Assembly: GCA_911728435.2 (NCBI GenBank)
Contig: OU452216.1
Span: 985,981 to 1,049,980 of the forward strand
Reading direction: 5' to 3'
Source of the DNA: Apoderus coryli
Taxonomy: Eukaryota > Arthropoda > Insecta > Coleoptera > Attelabidae
DNA: 64,000 nt
This document shows, piece by piece, positions 39,501 to 51,500 of the stretch (within the stretch, counting starts at the first letter, position 1; each line of letters begins with the position of its first letter). Position numbers and translations under genes: made by a program. Under the pieces are notes generated by a model that worked only from the letters and a program-made list of their open reading frames with translations, made no database searches and was not told where the DNA came from.

Positions 39501-42500
39501 AAGTTTGTGACATAAATCTGGAAGCAGATTGGGGAGCTCCTAATAAGTATAGTTTGTGATATTCCTAAACCAAATTTCTCCTAACGAATATATGTATAAC
39601 CCCAAGGTTGTACGCAACAATTTACATCTTCGATTCTAACTTTTGAACCGACGGTGTATAATTTGATGAATATTTCAGATTTATTGTTATCAATTTTTTT
39701 TATTTATGCAGTGTCGCACAGAAAGTACGCATTATATGAGAAATATTTTTCCTTAGCATTTAATTAAACTTTTTATTATGCCATCTGGTTTTGCTTTAAA
39801 AATGATTCCTAATGACATCATCATCACTCGCTAGCGGCTATGAATTACTCCAACTCAGGGATTTCTGTTGTTCACCGGCTGTTGCAGGTGCGCTGTACCA
39901 CAGATGCGTTCTCTCTCCTTTGGATGCTCTCTCTTCGCATCCGCTTGTCGTCGCGCTGCTCTTCAAAAACTTTATGGCTCTTTGTACCTCTTTTGGTGTC
40001 CTTCCTGATTTTATGAGTCGACCTTAAGCTGTGAATAAAGTATTCTCTTCGTGTGGCGTTCCGTTGGCATGCGGATTACGTGACCAGTCCATGGCAGCTG
40101 GTGCCTGACAATCGCCTCAGTGCTAGTTGTTTCAGGTTCTCATCGATACTTGTGTTCGCCGCGAGAATGCTGCCGATGTAAGATAAACTCTATGTTCTGA
40201 AGTCTGTCTCTGTTAACTCGAATATGTGGTGGGATCGCCACAGTGTTTGGTGCAAGCTGGTAGAGACTCTGTGTTTTCATTATAATGATTAGATCTAAAT
40301 ATATTCAGATCAAGACTCTTGTATGCGCTGTTAAATGCATTTAGTATATATTGAAGATCCTCTTCTGTATCAGCTAGGACTACATTGTCATTCGCTCAAT
40401 GACTGATGTGGATACGATCTTCGTCCCAGCTTGCAGTCTACGAAGGTTGAAGAGTCAACCGCTATCAAATCTGTAGACGATCTCTATTCCCCCGGTTCAT
40501 TCTTAACAAGTTGAACAACAAACATCAAAAACAAGGTCGGTGCAATGACACAACCCTGCTTTACACCAGTTGTTATTGGAAAGGTCTCTCCCCGTCCGCT
40601 GATGTTGAGAAATGCTGCTTTCATATTATCCTGAAGGAGTCCGGATGAATTTCCGGCGACATCCGTTGAGCTTCAATATCCTCCACAGAGCACCACGGTT
40701 AGCGGAGTCGAACGCCTTGACAAGGTCTATAAAACCCATGTATAGAGGATGATTTTGTTCCCGTGACTTTTCCTGTATTTGTCTGGCATTAAATATCGAC
40801 CACATTGGGTTTCCGGCAAGCACTCTTCCGAGAATGGGAGACGACGATTGGACACAATTCTTGCAAGAACATTTCAGGCGATGCAGAGGAGAGAGATACC
40901 ACGATAGTTTCCACATACGGACCTATCCCCCTTTTCTTTAAATATAGTGTCAATTGAGACATCTCGCATTTCAGCAGGCACGGTTTCGGTTCGTTCTTCA
41001 AAAAGCTCAGGCAGATGCCATTAGAGCCAGCTGATTTATGGTTTTAAGTTACCGAATAGTTCTTTCAACTTCTTGCAGTGCAGGTACATCTCGCAAGTGT
41101 TGTTGGGTTGGTCTATGTGGCAACCGAGTGTTGCATTGTCGACATTAGTGTCACTCTTTAGGACTTCCTGAAACTGTTCCTTCCACCGGGAACATATTGA
41201 CGTGCAATCCCTTAAAAGACGGAAGCCATCCCTGGTTTGCAGTGGGTTGAGGCTCTGTGGAGAGGGGCCTTAGTGGCATGGTAGGAAGCTCTGATGTAGC
41301 ATCCGGACATTCTTAGTTTGCGACGACAAATCATCAACCTCTTATTTATGTCAGATGGTATGATAGTTCGTCCAAATAACTAATTAGGTCGTTTTTAATG
41401 GCAAATTCGACACTATGTATACGGGGTTGATTGTTCCCCGATCGAAGAGCTATGTGCATTCTTAGTAGCATTCCGAAGCTCTTTGAAAATCTTGTCACTG
41501 GCACCTGCCTTGAGTCCATCTATTATTATAGACGAGCATTATGGCTTTCAATCCGGTAAATCCACAGAGCCCAATTTTCTCGAGTTCACGGACTTCTTGT
41601 CTCGGGCGTTAGAAAGGGGTGATCAAATTCATACATTATATACCGACTTCTCCAAGGCTTTTGATCGCATCAACCACGATCTTCTCGTTCATAAGCTGGC
41701 AGGTGCCGGGGGACAGATTCCTTGCTTTCCTGGTTGGAGAGCTACCTGTCAAGTATGACTCAGGTTATCCGACTGATGAGTTTTGTTCTAGGCCGGTGAA
41801 AGTCACTTCCGGTGTTCCTGGAGGTTCCTACTTGGGCCCATAATTGTTCAACCTATTTATTAATGACATAGAGCAATGCTTTCCATATATACATCGCTTG
41901 TCAGACCTCATCAAGAGTACCCATCTATGGTTTGGAGCCCCTTCTATGTCTGTCATGTGCTCATATCGAGAGTACTCAAGCACCGTTGACCATGTTTACA
42001 ATTAGGATGCACTGATGGAGGAGATGAGATTGAAGACGTTGGGATGGCGTAGGAGCGTGAGAGACCTTAGCATCTTTTACAAAATCATTAATTCATCTAT
42101 CTTGCTCTCACAGATTGGGCTCCATGTTCCTCTCAGAGCTGTTAGGGCGACTCATGTATTTCGTGAAGTATATTACCGAACAAATTATGCCAGGGGAGCT
42201 TTATCCTAGGGCATGTCGTTTGGCCAGTCAATGTTCAAGTCTGGAACTAGACTTTTTCTCTCCGACTAACGAGTTCCTGGGGAGGCGGCTTTTAATATCA
42301 GATTTTCACAACTGCTCTGCCATCAGTATTGAGCATTGGTTTGGTGATTGTCATGCTTACTTTTTTTTTTTTATTTTCGTATTGTAATAATGGACTTGGC
42401 CCTTGAATAAATAAATAAATTAAATTACCAGACAATTCAATTAACTGTCATAATAAAATAAAAAACACTAACAGTAAGAGTTTTGTTTTTTTCATGACAT

Positions 42501-45500
42501 ACTACGACAGTTTGAAATTTGTTTGAATTGCAGTTGCTTAAAGAATTTTAATATTTTACTGGCAAACGATGTGTCGAACGAAGAAAAGTGAGGAGTAAAT
42601 TGAACAAGGATTCCAGAAATAATTTTTACTTAAAAAAACAGTGGCGTACCATTTTATTAATTGCTCGAAGATGTGGTCGTACGCACTCCACTGGTAGAAG
42701 TAAAATAATATTTTTTACGTAGAAAGGTGTATCTTTGTAATGAAGCATTTATCGAATATAGTTTGTATTACAAACTGATATTATTTTATGGTTCTTTGTC
42801 TGCTTCATAAGTTTCCGTTTTCAAAACTTAACCACCCGGTATACCCCACACGGTACCGAACTGTATCGCATTATCAGTATTTTCGGTTATTTCCATCATA
42901 AATCTAACATGAACGTTTATTACAGTGTGCAGAATATGGTAAATGAGATGGAAAGCAGTCTGAATCCTCTACAAGAATATCGTAAATGTGTATTGAAAGA
43001 TGTTGATGCAATAAATGAATTGAACATCAACATGGATGAAGAATATACGAATTTCTATAATCAAATTAAGGCAGATCTTGTCGCCTCAACACCGCTTTAC
43101 AACGATTACCATTTGAAAGAAAATGAGCTTAAGGTTATGAAATTCGAAGAAGAGTTCCTGACAGCTAAAATTGGCGTAAAGAAACGCCAGCGAATGCAAT
43201 CAAAGGACATCAATGAGAAGTTAGTTTATCATCGTTGTATTAATTTGGCTCGCTACTGCCTTGTTCAAAAAGAAATTGAGGCCGTGGATAAGGAATTAAA
43301 GGAGGTGGAAAAAGAAGAACTTAAGATTATTAGAGAAATGCAAATGACAGATGCCAAGAAAAGGAAGGAGAATCAACGTATGTCCGGTTTTGGAAAATTT
43401 GTTATGCCGCAGTTAGAGGAGGTAAGATTCATATGGCTTCATAAAAACATTACTACTACTGCTGCTGCTACTACTGAGGAGACAAAAGGAAGTTGAAACA
43501 GTATCGACAGAGCATATCTTCCCGAGAAGACGTGGGTATTAAAGTTTAATATTAGAAAAGAAATTAGATAAAATTTCTTCTGAAACAGAGGGTTATTGAT
43601 CTGATTTCGAACTTTTTTGCTCTAATCAGTATGACGAACTAGCAATAGAGCTTTGGTGTTTAGATTGTTTGTATTTCCTAAAAGACACTGGCGAACTTTG
43701 GCTGGTTTTGCCTTCTCAGAGAGCCATTTTTCTAATATTACATATTCCGTTTTATGAAATCTCGATATCTCCCAACACTGAAGAGATATCATAAATTTCT
43801 TCAAATTGTTTTTTTTTTGCTATAAACGAAACACTAAAATACCACATAGGTACTTACCAAAAAAATTACGAAATCTCGATAGCCTTAAACTTCGAGAAAA
43901 AATCAGTATTTTGTTTTACAGCCTGCAAGTTATAGCGGCCATTAACATTACAAAATCTAATCATTTGTTTTTAATAGCCCAACTACGCATGGCTCTATCT
44001 CTTCTGGTTATTAAAAGATTTGGCTTTGACATGAAGGCAAAAATTATTTGCATTTCATTTGTCCAGCAGTTTATTTAGAAAATTGCCAGTTCTCAAAAAT
44101 TTTCTTATGTTACCCCCCACATGTGACACATCATTGGACTCAAGACGATAGCAGCAACTCAAAAGTCTTCCCGAGAAGACGTGGGTATTAAAGTTTAATA
44201 TTAGAAAACAAATTGGATACAATTTCTTTTGAAACAGAGGGTTATTGATCTGATTTCGAACTTTCTTGTGCTAATCACTATGAAAAACTAGCAATAGAGC
44301 TTTGGTGTTTAGATTATTTGTATTTCACAAAAGACACTGACGAACTTTGGCTGGTTTTGCCTTCTCAGAGAGCCATCTTTCTAATATTCCATATTCCGTT
44401 TTATTGAAATCTCGATATCTCCCAACACTGAAGAGATATCAAAAATGTCTTCAAATTGTTTTTTTTTTTTCTATAAACGAAACACTAAAATGTCACATAG
44501 GTACCTACTTACCAAAAAAATTACGAAATCTCGATAGCCTTTAACTTCGAAAAAAAATGAGTATTTTGTTTTACAGCTTGTAAGTTTAGCGGTCAATAAC
44601 ATTAAAAAATCTAATCATTTGTCTTTAATACCCCAACTACGCATGGCTCTATCTCTTCTGGTTATTAAAAGATTTGTCTTTGACATGAAGGCAAAAATCG
44701 GTCCGGCGCGTTTCATTTGTCCAGCAGTTTATTTAGAAAATTGCCAGTTCTCAAAAATTTTCTTATGTTACCCCTGTGACACATCATTGGACTCAAGACG
44801 ATAGCAGTAACTCAAAAGTGTCCTAATAATAGAGGTTGCAATTTGAAACAAACATGACTTAGATCAAATACCTAGCCTACAAAATTGCAAAACATAAAGC
44901 AAAACTGATGTGTCTCGGCTTTTCTTTTAAAATTGTGCCTATTTGAAAATAATGGCCCGTTCCGTTATTTTACGGACACCCTGTATAGGGAGTTACATGA
45001 AATGATTGTAAGATCAGTGCACCTGTCTAGGTCAGAGGGAGTGTAAGCACTAAATACATTTGACAACAAGATAGTATCTCGTGCTAGTATAAGCTCTTCG
45101 TTAATGTTGGGTTGACTGATGAGTTGTGGATCAACGAAACGGAGGTGGCTTACTTTGCACCTCAAAAATATAGACTATAGTAATATTTTACGTAATTTTG
45201 GTCATTTATGTTTTCAAAATTGTAGTTTCAGATTCAGAATAAGGATTGTGCGCCAGAAAATGATACAAATGGTAAGTTTTCTTAAATAATAATAATAGCC
45301 ATTAATTAGCTCGAAAGGAGGGTCGCTGCAACAAAGAGTACTTTTTGTAAAGACACTTTTCGTGTTCTAGCAAGAGTAGTAGTTGCGTATAACTAGGTAT
45401 GCGCTGCTTGTGGCACCAGTTTTTAGCTCTCCATATCATAGACAGGATTTTCACGAATCGGAATATTCAAGAAGTAATAAATAACTAACCAGAATTCGCG

Positions 45501-48500
45501 CTTATCTCATTTTTTCATATGAGGGTGGGTAGCATTTTGCATAACAGGGCCCAATTGGATTGTTATAAAGTTGATACTGAGAATCCAGGGGCGTCATGGA
45601 ATCTGCATTACTTTTTTTTAAATTATTAACTAAAATTGAAAATTGTTAATGACACACACTGTATGTGTGCATTAATAACCATCATTACATGATCGTTGAT
45701 CGTTGCATAATAAATATACCAATTTTTTCACCGGAAATACGTGTTTTATATACAATGTGTCCACTGAGAGTTTGGAAGAGGAAAAACTTTTTTATTTGTA
45801 GATTTAGGAAAAAAAGTCTTTCTTTATAAAAACGTCTGTTTGTGTCGAAACTACAATTTCAAATACCAAATTTACGATTACTGTACAGGGTATATCAACA
45901 ATAAAATTTTTATGGATTTTGTTCTTTTTTATTTTATTATTTTAATAGTACCTAACTATGAAATTAATCACTTTCAGAAAAAGGTTTATTGTTTTTTTTT
46001 GCACAATTGGTGTAATAAATCACGGTTTTGCAAATATTTTCATAAAATTTAAAAAAAAAAACAAAAAAATCTTAAACATTAAAAATGTTATTTTTGATAT
46101 ACCCTGTATAGTAATCGTAAATTTGGTATTCGAAATTATAGTTTCGGCACGATTACTATACGGGGTATATCAAAAATATAATTTTTTTTGATTTTGATTT
46201 TTTTTTTTAATTTTATGAGAATATTTTCAAAACCGTAATTTATTACACCAATTGTGCAAAAAAAAAACTAAAAAACCATTTTCTGAAAGGGGTTAATTTC
46301 ATAGCTACTATTAAAATAATAAAATAAAAAAAAATTCATAAAAATGATATTTTATATATATATTTGATATGCCCTGTATAGTAATCGTAAATTTGGTATT
46401 CGAAATTGTAGTTTCGACACAAGCAGGCGTTTTTATAGCGAATTACTTTTTCTTCTAAATCTACAAATAAAAAGTTTTTCCTCTTCCAAACTCTATCCGT
46501 GGACACATTGTATATATATTGCCCAAACATACGAGAAAATTGGATAATTATATATTATAGTTTTGATATAAGATAACCTACAAAATGCAGCATATAAAAA
46601 CTTGTTTACATAGGCGTTCATAAATAGTAGGAAAAGGGTAAAAAAATTAGACTGTAAAAATGATATTTAGCCTTTTAAATAGTTGAATTGGTGTTAAAAA
46701 TACAAAAAATGTATGTACCATAGGCGTCGATGAAAGCAAATCAATCAATTTGATGAAGGGTACTTTAGAATGCATTATTTATAATTTAATATTATTTTAC
46801 CACTGATGATGGGTATGTGTGTCCTCGAGACATGTCTGGCCTGACGTGTAATTTAATAAATTCAATTTGTGCATTCAGACTTTCATTTCATTTTCAAAAT
46901 AATTTTATTGTTATTTGCTACTAAATAAACTATTATCTCCGAGGCACGAATTGTGCCTCATATTTATTTAAGTGTAAAAGTAATATTTTTGTGATTTTTT
47001 TGTCACTTACCTTTCACGTAATACATTTAAATTTCAAAATTATATCATTCCACTGGAAAATACAAATCAAATCATTAACGAATGTTAAATTCACCGCCTA
47101 CTAGAACAATTGAATTTATCTCTAAATTCTACCACCTTTGAGCCTTTTTCGATCCTTAATTCTGCTGAACTAGTGACTGTATAATTTTAAAATTTTCAGA
47201 CAAACAAGCAAATGAAAAACGATTCCTTAAAACTAGTGACGATAGTGGTTCGTCCAGTAAAGTTCGCATATTACAAAACCAAAATATTTCGATTGATATA
47301 CCAAATAAGTTTGTGAAACTGAATGTTGAATCAAACACGATGTCCGTTTTACAAAGCGTACACAAAAAATCCCCATCAGAAAAAGCTAATCGCTTAAAGG
47401 GATTCCAGTTAATGAAGAGCAAATTTTTAAAACCGAAATTGCGCTCGAATTCTTCGAAAACATGTATGTCTTGTAACTCAACTCAAAATTCACAAACTGA
47501 TATTAATGATTCAAATATGGTACAAAAAGAAGAAGTTGAACACCATGTGGACATGAGTGTAGTCGAAGAGATGCCAAACGTAATGAGTCAAATGGATGGT
47601 GATCAAAATAATCGCTGTTCTCAAGGATCTCAGTTTAAAGCAATTGATAGTAATTGCCGCCAATTCTCAGATGACATTGTTTTGGATGAGAACAAAACGA
47701 TGACTGTTTCTCAGAAGGAGATGCCAACAATAGCGAATAATGTAAGTATGTGTAACCACTATATTTTATTTAAACACCTTTAACTTAACATAAACACAAA
47801 ACCCAACCTAGGAGTTGTAGGGCGTTACCTCCGGTTTTTAATTAGCTTATAAAATAAATGGAAATAAATCCCTTGGGATCTATTCTCGAATCACGATTAT
47901 AGCATGTTGCATGTGTTCGAAGGGTGGTCAGTTTTATGCCCTCTGAAGATTAGTTTGCTCTCCCTTAAATGGCTGAGAGCAGCGGGAATGCTTTGTTAGG
48001 ATAGTAACAACCCGATCACCAGACGGGGTTATAATAATAATAATAATAATAATTGCTTTATTGCTCAACAGAAAATCCATTTAGAGAGCAATCTTAAAAA
48101 ATTACTTAATCTTAATAATAACAATACAAATAAACCGAAACAGAAAGAAAGAAACATCATAGGTATATGCAACTTAAATGTGCATTCAAAACACCTAAAA
48201 CAGTAATTAAGTGATCCAAAAAAATATCACTCTCATCGCTTATAAAGTTATATGTCACATTCTGTAGACAGGCGACTTCATCAACAAATTGGTCCAAGGG
48301 CAGTCGTTATAAAATAAATTAGAAGATCTCGAATTTTGCCTTGGTACCAAAAAATACAACTTTTGCAAGAGTTCAGCGCAATCAATCTTACTATGCAATA
48401 TATTAAAAAGGAATTTTACTGCATGAATTTTTCGTCTTAATTCTAAACTTTGTATTTGACATCTTGTTACCAAGATGTCATACTCTATTCCTCTTTCGGG

Positions 48501-51500
48501 ATATGATCCATCAGTTTTGAAACATAAGTATTTTAAGAACTTACGCTGAACTCTCTCAACAGAAACATTGTAACAGTTATAATATGAAAACCATATTAAA
48601 GAGCAGTATTCCAGCTTTGACCTGACATAAGCATAGTATAAGGTTTTTATTGTACCCATATTTTCAAAAGATCTGGAATTTCTCACAATGTAGCCATAAG
48701 ACCTAGATGCACTCAGAATTATGTTATTTATATGTCTATCGACTGAAACAAGCTTAAGGTCACACCAAGATCCTTAATGGACTCTGCACGATTTGAAATC
48801 GAAGAGTTCAAGTTCAGTCTGTTTTCCTCACACCAGCATTGAACCAAATCCATATCACGCTGCAAACGATTACAATCGTCAAAATTATTAACGGAATTAA
48901 ATATTTTCATATCGTCCGCAAAGAGCATTCTCTGACAATTCAGTAGTCCGGCTAAGTCATTTATAAAAATTAAAAACAATAATGGGCCCAGATTCGACCC
49001 TTGCGGAACACCAGATGACATATGGTATCTTGACGATTTATATCCATTATGGAGAACATATTGGGATCTATTAGTGATATAGGAATAAATTAGCGAAACA
49101 GATCCAGCTCCAAGCTCATAGACAGTAAGCTAGTTCAACAGAACCACGTGATTTATTGTGTCAAATGCTTTGGCAAAGTCCGTGTAAATCACATCAACCT
49201 GCCCTCCTTCATTGACAGTTAGTACAGTGCCTAAGCTGTAATTTTAATAATAATGCCACTAGACGAAGTACCTGCGACAATATTATTAATACCACAGCAC
49301 TGGTACTATTTTTGGTTAAGAAACACTGTTAGGAAGAGCAGTTTCACTCCCCTACTAGACATAAAGGTGACTTGTGCAACAGTGATGGATTTTACGAAGA
49401 TTTAAATTGCGAGACAATGTTTGATTGAATCTGATTTTATTCAAAAATTAATCAACTATTTATATACAAAATACTGCTGAAAACAGATAAAATTATTATT
49501 AATTTAATTTACATCATTATGTACCGGGTGTACAGCTAAGTAAGGACTCCGGCTCTATCTCGAAAACTAATCATGTTAAGGTTTTAGGTAAACGCAGATA
49601 TAGAAGACAACGGGTGATTTATAAAAATAAAACTTCTCAGGTTCTTAATGTACAGAGAGGAGTACCTCAAGGTTCAATTTTGGGCCCCCTACTTTTTAGT
49701 CTGTATACTTCAGAGTTTCCTAATCACCTTGCTATTTGTAGGTGCCAACTTTTTGCTGACGATTCTCAGATTTATTTAACCTGTCCCTCTAATTTGATAG
49801 CGGATGCTTGCGCTAGGATAAACATGGATTTGGAACGACTAAGAATATTTTCGCAGGATCATTCACTAATTTTGAACCCAAGTAAGTGTGCGGTCATGTT
49901 GTTTGGGAGGAGAAAGGATGTGGATAGTTTGAGGCATTTAGTCAACATCACAATCAATGGCTCTCCTGTTGAGGTCAAGACAGCGGCGAGGAATTTGGGG
50001 TTGATTTTGGATAACGGACTGAGATTTGAGCAACATGTCGCCACATGCACAAAAAAGGCTGTTGGGTGTCTAAAGTTATTGTATAGCTCTCGACATCTCC
50101 TTAGCCCGAAGGTAAAATTATTATTGTGCGACTCTATGGTTCTCTCCAAGTTTAATCACTGTGACCTTGTATATGGACCTTGTTTGACTGCTGGGGTTTC
50201 TGCTAGTATCCAGAAAATCCAAAAGTATTGTCTTCGATTTGCATATGGGATAAAAAGAAGTAGACCTATCAGTCACAAATTGAAAGATGCTGGTTGGTTG
50301 GACATGAAAAACAGACGATATTTGCATCGTTGCTGTTTTTACCATAAAATAGTTAAAACGCAAACACCGGCTTACTTATACCATAAAATACAATTTCGTA
50401 CGGACGTTCACAATCTAAACTTGCGACATAAAGGTAAACTAACGCCACCAATACATAGAACTGGAATTTTCGAACGGTCATTTACATACGATATTGCTAA
50501 TGTTTATAATGACTTGCCTCGCTGCCTGCTCGAATCTAGTCTGTATAAATTTAAGGTAGAATTGCGAAAAGAATTGCTTAACAGTTCAAAATTTTGAAAA
50601 AAATTATATTTGTCTTTTTTTTTTTGTCTTATGACAAATAAGTATTTAAAATTAAAATTAATGAATTAATTAATTGTTCGCCTAGTAACTTTTTGTGTTT
50701 TTTTTTTTCTGTTTCTTGCATGGGACAATTAGTAATAGAATTAGGTAGATATATATTACTTTTTTTTTTCTAAGGATAAGTGTTAAGACAGATGAGGCAT
50801 GCACATTGCATGCCTTAAGCTGCACTCATGCCTTTTCAATTGTGTATTATCGATTGTTTGATTTATTGATTCTTTTTAAAAAATGTACGCAATTTGAATA
50901 AAGACTATTATTATTATTATTATTATAGATAAGGGGAATCGCTGGAAAATAATTTTAGTTTCCTAAAATGTCCGCTAGAGGCGTAAATCTAACTCCAAAT
51001 TGAAAAACACTGTTTTCTTAAAAATATACTTATAACGTAAGTGTTAAACTTAATGAGGATGATCTAACTACAATTCTAAAACTTTTTCATAAAAACCTTT
51101 TTTTCCTATCTTAAATAAATGGTGCAGGAGCCGAAGAATATTGGTTTGTAAAATGTTTTCTAAGTTTCTTATATCCATAAGAAACTTAGAAAACATTTTA
51201 CAAACCAATATTCTTCTTATATCCATAAGAAACTTAGAAAACATTTTACAAACCAATATTCTTCTTATATCCATAAGAAACTTAGAAAACATTTTACAAA
51301 CCAATATTCTTCGGCGGTCTGATTTTAATAAAATTAGGCTCAGTATAAAGGTGATGATTGACAGTATCAAAAAAGTATTGGTGATTATATTTATTTTTAT
51401 ACATATCCGATAGATAGAGCTATACAACAATGTTTCTGATTTTGTCAATTTGCTTAGAAAGAAATGAAATGGCACTATTGGCACAGTTTAATATACAGTT

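Noticed and set aside
51141..51413. 90-codon frame with repeated ISIRNLENILQTNIL units
   Set aside because: It is produced by the 48-bp tandem repeat being a multiple of three, not by coding selection.
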